A DNA stretch of 45,107 bases, taken from assembly GCA_030770535.1 (NCBI GenBank), contig JASVEC010000124.1, positions 1 through 45,107 of the forward strand. Direction: 5' to 3'. A program made the position numbers and the translations under genes. The notes beneath the pieces are model-generated. The model searched no databases. It was not told where the DNA came from and saw only the letters and a program-made list of their open reading frames with translations. Shown here piece by piece: positions 40,787 through 45,107 of this stretch. Each line of letters begins with the position of its first letter. The stretch's first letter is position 1. The stretch is from Batkoa obscura. Lineage: Eukaryota; Entomophthoromycota; Entomophthoromycetes; Entomophthorales; Batkoaceae.

Positions 40787-41542
40787 TCAATTTAAAAGAT
40801 AGCGAATAATAATAGTAATAAGGAATGAAACAAAATAATTGTACTTAAGTGTAAATCCAGAGCTATTAGAACTCACAACAATATTTGTAGTAGAAATGAA
40901 GTTTTTAATTGTTGTGGTCAATGTATAGGTACTACTTCTAGTATAAGGGCCATCAGTTAGATTTGATGAAGGATTACTGACACTGGAGCTTGAGCTTGAA
41001 TCGGTTGAACTAACATTAGAACTAGTTGAGCTAGAATCAGATGAAGTTGACCCAGATGTAGTATTGTTGGTTGCAGTTGAAATAGATACATTATTGTCAG
41101 TTAAAGTTGAAGAAGGCATACCATTATCCATAGTTAAAGTATATACAGTCCCATTGATTGAAGTAGAGTCAAACACATTGCCATTGACTGAATTTGGAGC
41201 AGATATAATACCATCAGTTGAAGTTGAAGACAGTGGTGGATCCTCCATGATTAGTGTAGATGTGAAAATTACGTTTTTAGTTGGTGTAATTGTAAAAATC
41301 TTATCTGTAGTTGGAGTAGATGTAAAGTTAACATGAGCAATCATACCACTACTAAAAATATTTCTAGTACTCAAACCAGTCATTGTAGTTGATATTTGAC
41401 TATCTGAAATACTAGAATTATCAGCTGAAACTATTGAATTGGTCTCACTATCGACACTAACTAAAATAGAAGTACCTATACTACTTGATTGTACAGTGAT
41501 TAAATTAAAGAATAAAGACAGTATTAAATTATTGAAACGCAT
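40787..41542 (-). CDS. GPI-type Ser/Thr-rich cell-surface protein, family member 3
   Basis: 251 aa, the longest of the four. Signal peptide MRFNNLILSLFFNLITVQSS. The middle has tandem-like degenerate units with TP/TS and V-[IF]-TST cores (AHVNFTSTPTT, NVIFTSTLIM). A pure Ser/Thr stretch (SDSSSTSSNVSSTDSSSSS) precedes the terminal NSSGFTLKYNYFVSFLITII and RYLLN. The Arg three residues before LLN is unusual for a GPI tail. Several NxS/T sequons suggest N-glycosylation. Paralogous to members 2 and 4 at both ends. Confidence 0.75.
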   Translation of the reverse strand: MRFNNLILSLFFNLITVQSSSIGTSILVSVDSETNSIVSADNSSISDSQISTTMTGLSTRNIFSSGMIAHVNFTSTPTTDKIFTITPTKNVIFTSTLIMEDPPLSSTSTDGIISAPNSVNGNVFDSTSINGTVYTLTMDNGMPSSTLTDNNVSISTATNNTTSGSTSSDSSSTSSNVSSTDSSSSSSVSNPSSNLTDGPYTRSSTYTLTTTIKNFISTTNIVVSSNSSGFTLKYNYFVSFLITIIIRYLLN

Positions 41543-41600
41543 ATTGTATTAAAGTAAAAGATTAATTTTTTATGTTTAATAATATTCATTTTCGAAAGCT

Positions 41601-41653
41601 TTTATATTAAAAACTTGATAATTTTATGCCAATTGGCTTCAAAAATGAGCATT
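41601..41653 (-). promoter_or_regulatory. Candidate promoter of GPI-family member 3
   Basis: Plus-strand order: TTTATATT (TATA), ATGCCAA (41626-41632), GAGCATT (41647-41653), with 21 bp between the starts of the last two, as in member 2. Confidence 0.55.
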
Positions 41654-42065
41654 ATTTCAAAATAAAATCCTCAACTATCTTAAATCTATTTGTTATCTTT
41701 TTCTTGATTGAATTAGTTGCATTTAAATGATTCTATTAAGATAATTTGTCATCAATATTTTATAATGAATTTATAAAATATGATATTACATATGGCTCAT
41801 AAACTCAATATGTAAGAAGCTAATTACATATTAAAATAAAATTAAGGCATCTAGATGCAATCAATTCTATGATTTAATAGAAATAAGGCTTTAAATAGAA
41901 TATTCATTTCAATGGCGTTAGCAGCATTTCAATATTTTTTAAAAGTGATCATCTATACTTTAACTATAAACAAAGTTAAAAGTCTAGCTATGTAAAAACA
42001 TAGGCTCTCAAGTACTTTTTTATAGGTACTACTGATATAATTAAAAGAGGATTTTTTTACACGAT

Positions 42066-42165
42066 TTGGGGATGTATTTTTTGTTTAAGAATTTTACTAT
42101 CAATCTTTTCACTCAAATAGCACTTAAAGATAGAAAAATTAATGAAACCAGAAAAAACATCCTCA
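42066..42165 (+). mobile_element. MITE-like element, copy 15
   Basis: One of the cleanest left ends (TTGGGGATGTATTTTTTG), then AAGAATTTTACTATCAATC, AAATAGCACTTAAAG core and AAAAACATCCTCAA at the right. Both ends carry a CATC/GATG-type terminus, so its terminal repeats are more symmetrical than usual. Confidence 0.85.
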
Positions 42166-42293
42166 AATCAAGTAAATCCACGTTCAAATCAACAGTAGTT
42201 TGATAACAAAATATTTTAAGATACAAGAGAAATCCATCTTTAAATTTAAAAGTAAGATTCAAATACTATACACATTTATTAGAAAAAACTTAA

Positions 42294-42782
42294 TTAATAT
42301 ACAAGATAACCAAGGGCCATAGTAGTAAAAAAGGAAACTAAATAGCTGGACTTAATTGTCAATCCAGAGCTACTATTGTCTACATTTGGTTTACTTGAGA
42401 AGGTAGAAACTGAAACAGTACTTCTAGTAGTTGTTGAGGTACTACTTGGAGTGTAAGAGCCATCAGTAGAACTTGATGAAGAGCTGATGCTACTTGAATC
42501 AGTTGAATCAGTTGTAGTGGATGCACTAGAATCAGTTGAGGTTGAAGTAGAAGTAGTACTATCAGTTGAAGTAGAAGTAGAAGTTACGTCAGTAGTTATA
42601 CTACTTCCAGAAGTATTTGTGGTGCTTGAATCAGTAATTGTAGTTGGTGTTTGAGTCCCTAGAGTACTTGAATCAGTACCACTAAGGGTACTAGCTGAAG
42701 TAGTAGAGGTAGCATCTGTAACACTTGATTGTGCAGCAATCAAAGTAAGGATTGAAGATAAAATTAAAGGATTGAATTTCAT
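42294..42782 (-). CDS. GPI-type Ser/Thr-rich cell-surface protein, family member 4
   Basis: 162 aa. Signal peptide MKFNPLILSSILTLIAAQSS; the stalk is almost purely S, T and D, built from short SSTDST / STSTS units and about 60% Ser+Thr by eye; then NVDNSSSGLTIKSSYLVSFF and TTMALGYLVY as the GPI signal. The stalk repeats look recently expanded compared with members 1-3. It is the most mucin-like of the family and the last of the four before the gene-poor right end. Confidence 0.78.
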   Translation of the reverse strand: MKFNPLILSSILTLIAAQSSVTDATSTTSASTLSGTDSSTLGTQTPTTITDSSTTNTSGSSITTDVTSTSTSTDSTTSTSTSTDSSASTTTDSTDSSSISSSSSSTDGSYTPSSTSTTTRSTVSVSTFSSKPNVDNSSSGLTIKSSYLVSFFTTMALGYLVY

Positions 42783-43334
42783 GTTATATTAAAGAAATTT
42801 GTAATTTATTTTAATAATTGATAATGTTCATTTTCAATAGTTTTTATATAGTTTTAAAACTGGTTAATTTCATGCCAAGTTCTTCTAAATAGGGAGCATT
42901 ATTCTTTTTAAAATAGAATTCTTGGCTTTTCAGAATCTATTTTTATTTTATGTATTGAGATGATTTAATATAGTTCACCAATCATTTTAATTGAGATATT
43001 ATGGGTCCATTTTAAAATGTGGTGATATTTTTTTATTTGTCATTTTATTCTACTGTGATTTAATAATGGAGGTGTTTAGCGAAGGAATTAACAATTTTAA
43101 ATGAAAACAGTTACAAACTAAAAAATAAACTGTATTGAAATTAATTCAATGAAACTATATTATTAATAATGTGAATATTCTATTTTTTATTGTAACAGCC
43201 GTTTTTTTCTATAATGTATTTATATAATGGAATAATAGATGATATAGAGAACACTTAATTTTAATTTTTATAATAACAAATAGTTTACAGTTAATATAAA
43301 ATTAAGAAAAAAATGTTAAAAAACTACAATGAAC
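42783..43334. other. Intergenic region upstream of GPI-family member 4
   Basis: Holds the member 4 promoter motifs; otherwise AT-rich with no gene. Confidence 0.5.
42843..42900 (-). promoter_or_regulatory. Candidate promoter of GPI-family member 4
   Basis: Plus-strand order: TTTTATATA (TATA), ATGCCAAG (42872-42879), GAGCATT (42894-42900), with 22 bp between the starts of the last two. Confidence 0.55.
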
Positions 43335-43434
43335 ATATGGAAGTGTTTATTTTGACTTCATCACTTTTTCCATTTTTTAAGCACTATTCGAACGGAAAAT
43401 TTGTTAGTAATTATACAAAAAATACATCCCCGTA
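43335..43434 (-). mobile_element. MITE-like element, copy 16
   Basis: ATATGGAAGTGTTTATTTTG at the left, TTTTAAGCACTATTCGAACG core and AAAAATACATCCCCGTATA at the right. Confidence 0.8.
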
Positions 43435-43587
43435 TAAATTTTTATTGATTAAGCTATAATAAGCCTTTTGAAATAATCGGATTTGAAGTTGAACATAAAG
43501 CTATTGAGAAAATAATTAACTAGAAGGAGAAAAACTTGAAATCAAATAATAAACAAAAGAATAACAATATTTGACTAATAGATAAGT

Positions 43588-43809
43588 TTAGCAAATGTAA
43601 TCTGGATAAACTCTAACATCTAAAATATCATCCATTAAGTGGTCTATCCAGCCATCATTAGCCCTAAAACAAATAACGGTATGGGACTTCTTGGGTTCAA
43701 TCATATGACCAAGAGCTTTGATATAAAAAGCTAAAAAATGGGCCTTTCTAATCCCATTGTACCCAATTAGTAATATGGTTTTTATTAAGCTTTGTAAAGC
43801 CAAAATCAA
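43588..43809 (-). CDS. Uncertain small reading frame, possibly a gene remnant
   Basis: A 73-codon open frame with less biased composition than its surroundings, ending in SHTVICFRANDGWIDHLMDD and VRVYPDYIC. The upstream minus-strand sequence to about 44550 also has scattered coding-like pieces broken by stops. It faintly recalls the C-terminal part of a class-3 lipase (ND-x-[VI]-x-HL), but without a GxSxG nucleophile motif. It could be the last exon or remnant of a decayed secreted hydrolase; not recognised with confidence. Confidence 0.25.
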   Translation of the reverse strand: MILALQSLIKTILLIGYNGIRKAHFLAFYIKALGHMIEPKKSHTVICFRANDGWIDHLMDDILDVRVYPDYIC

Positions 43810-44625
43810 GTTTTAAGGTAAACCCTTCTTTTTTAGAAAACTATTTTTTATGGACATTCCTATTTGTTCATAAATTTAGAACTATTTTTGGATTTTAAAA
43901 TTTTAGGTTAGATTAAATCATAAAATTATGGAATTGAAAACAAAAACTCGATTTCTACAATTCAATTCCAATGTCTTTACTTTGTAAATGCGGAATTTTG
44001 GATAACTCTGGAATTTACTTACAGAGAAATGTATAGCTCTGGAACTAAGCTCAGACACTTAGAGGGTCTCTCTCAAAAGTTACGTTATAATAGTCTAAGA
44101 CTATAGTTTCAAACCTTTAGTTCCAAAGCATTGCCTATTTGGCTATGAAGAGATGGGCAAAAAGTCTCTTGTTATTTTGTTGACTCTAAATACAGTCAAT
44201 CCTTTTAGAATTCTTATGATGCCGTCTTCATTAATGGTATAATATTTAATTGTTTTTCTTAAAACATTGATTTTTTATAGAAGGAACATTCCTTGAGATT
44301 AATCTTTTTTCAATTCATGTTTGCTGATACAGTGGCCTGGATTATTCACAGAAAATTCTATTGTCTGAACGTTGGATCAGTAACATTGCCTTCTCTAATA
44401 AATCCTATATTTTTAAACGGGACTTCCTTGATTACTCAAGAAACCAAATATGATTTATTTTTTACTGATTGATCATTCAAGAGTATTGACTAGGCAGCGT
44501 ATTTGAATCTCCTTAATGATCTCTCAAAGCTGAATTCATCCTTAGCCTTTAATTAGTTAGTCTATTTTTTTGTAAATAAATTACATTACTTTTCCCTATG
44601 TGTTAATAAGTTTATAAAAAAATAC
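43810..44625. other. Gene-poor sequence at the right end
   Basis: Less AT-biased than neighbouring gaps. It has coding-like fragments on the minus strand with several stops, consistent with a decayed gene. Nothing assignable. Confidence 0.35.
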
Positions 44626-44733
44626 CATATGAGAGTGTTTTTTTGGCTTCATTACTTTTTCTATTTTTTAAGCGCTATTTAAGTGAAAAATTTGTTAATA
44701 GAATTCTTAAACACAAAAATACATCCCCATATG
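44626..44733 (-). mobile_element. MITE-like element, copy 17
   Basis: ATATGAGAGTGTTTTTTTGG at the left, TTTTAAGCGCTATTTAAGTG core and ACAAAAATACATCCCCATA at the right. Flanked by ATA on each side, compatible with a TA duplication. Confidence 0.85.
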
Positions 44734-44814
44734 CTTATAAAAACTTGGTTATAAGCCAACAATTAATTTACTAATAACATTAAAAACAATTGAAATATTA
44801 AAAAAATAAACTAA

Positions 44815-44921
44815 CATATGTGGCTATTTTTTTTTGTTTCATTATTTTTACATTATTTAAGTGCTATTTGAGTGGAAAAACTGTTAGTAAAATCCTAAAC
44901 ACAAAAATACATCCCCATATT
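44815..44921 (-). mobile_element. MITE-like element, copy 18
   Basis: ATATGTGGCTATTTTTTTTT at the left, TATTTAAGTGCTATTTGAGT core and ACAAAAATACATCCCCATAT at the right. It lies only about 80 bp from copy 17 in the same orientation, as a near-tandem pair. Confidence 0.85.
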
Positions 44922-45107
44922 ATTAACTTCAATCAGCAATGACTTCATTTCCCTAATTATTAACCCCTTCGCTTTTAACTCCTTCAAGTATTCGATAGGA
45001 AATCAAATCCAATATTTTAATATGAAGACAAGTTATAGACAAATCATTCTAGTTCATCCTAATAAATGCTAAAAAATTGCAACTCTAACTTTTTTAATTA
45101 GTGATCC
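44922..45107. other. Right end of the window, non-coding
   Basis: Stop-rich AT sequence; nothing recognised. Confidence 0.5.

Larger units (their letters stand above)
41543..42293. other. Intergenic region between GPI-family members 3 and 4
   Basis: Contains the member 3 promoter motifs and MITE copy 15; no gene. Confidence 0.5.

Noticed and set aside
39149-41336. Plus-strand frames over GPI-family members 2 and 3 (112 and 90 codons)
   Set aside because: Antisense of Ser/Thr-rich stalks gives Glu/Val/Leu-rich artefacts.
3785-44921. Regular short repeats considered as a CRISPR array
   Set aside because: Copies are ~100 bp, dispersed over kilobases, in both orientations and in eukaryotic DNA; no uniform spacers.
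1-45107. Retroelement or virus-like sequences
   Set aside because: No reverse transcriptase, integrase, capsid or long terminal repeat pattern was recognised in any frame.

Overview
The window is strongly AT-rich, gene-sparse eukaryotic nuclear DNA and looks fungal. It has an RPB1 with a heptad C-terminal domain, a two-domain Sua5, an MME1/YMR166C-type mitochondrial carrier, very short GT-AG introns (about 40-75 nt), a tRNA-Ala(AGC), and many small secreted or GPI-anchor-type Ser/Thr/Asn/Gly-rich proteins. The degenerate RPB1 tail, CAP protein, degraded F-box/LRR gene and AT bias suggest an early-diverging ('zygomycete-grade') fungus, but the sequence alone does not fix the lineage.

Layout. 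(1) 1-15 kb is a conserved housekeeping block: the 3' part of a mitochondrial carrier gene (with two apparent frameshifts), a membrane-anchored kelch protein, then on the minus strand a 1002-aa organellar PPR-like protein, RPB1 and SUA5. (2) 15.3-29.4 kb is a rearranged segment bounded by two 1761-bp inverted repeats (15328-17088 and 27619-29379). Each arm carries a complete N/Y/G-repeat secreted protein gene, a short MITE-like element and a tRNA-Ala gene, and the inner breakpoint lies 5 bp outside the tRNA. Between the arms lie two 893-bp direct copies of an Hsp20 gene with its promoter, a third identical tRNA-Ala, a spliced KIN17 gene, a spliced Elongin-A gene (seven predicted exons), a CAP/PR-1 secreted protein and a decayed F-box/LRR pseudogene. 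(3) 29.4-45.1 kb is a fast-evolving region: a heptameric telomere-like tract, two secreted Ser/Gly/Asn-rich proteins, and a same-strand array of four paralogous signal-peptide, Ser/Thr-rich, hydrophobic-tail proteins that share a promoter layout.

The main unexplained element is a family of about 18 copies of a ~100-bp sequence with imperfect terminal inverted repeats (TGGGGATGTATTTT / TGGGAGTGTTTTTT). It is scattered from 3.8 kb to the window end and mostly concentrated right of 16.8 kb. It looks like a non-autonomous DNA transposon (MITE) with probable TA target duplications.

No retroelement, virus-like element or CRISPR array was recognised. Gene functions divide into Pol II transcription (RPB1, Elongin-A), nucleic-acid metabolism (KIN17), tRNA modification (SUA5), mitochondrial functions (carrier, PPR), stress response (Hsp20) and cell surface or secretion (kelch, CAP, N/Y/G-repeat and GPI-type proteins).
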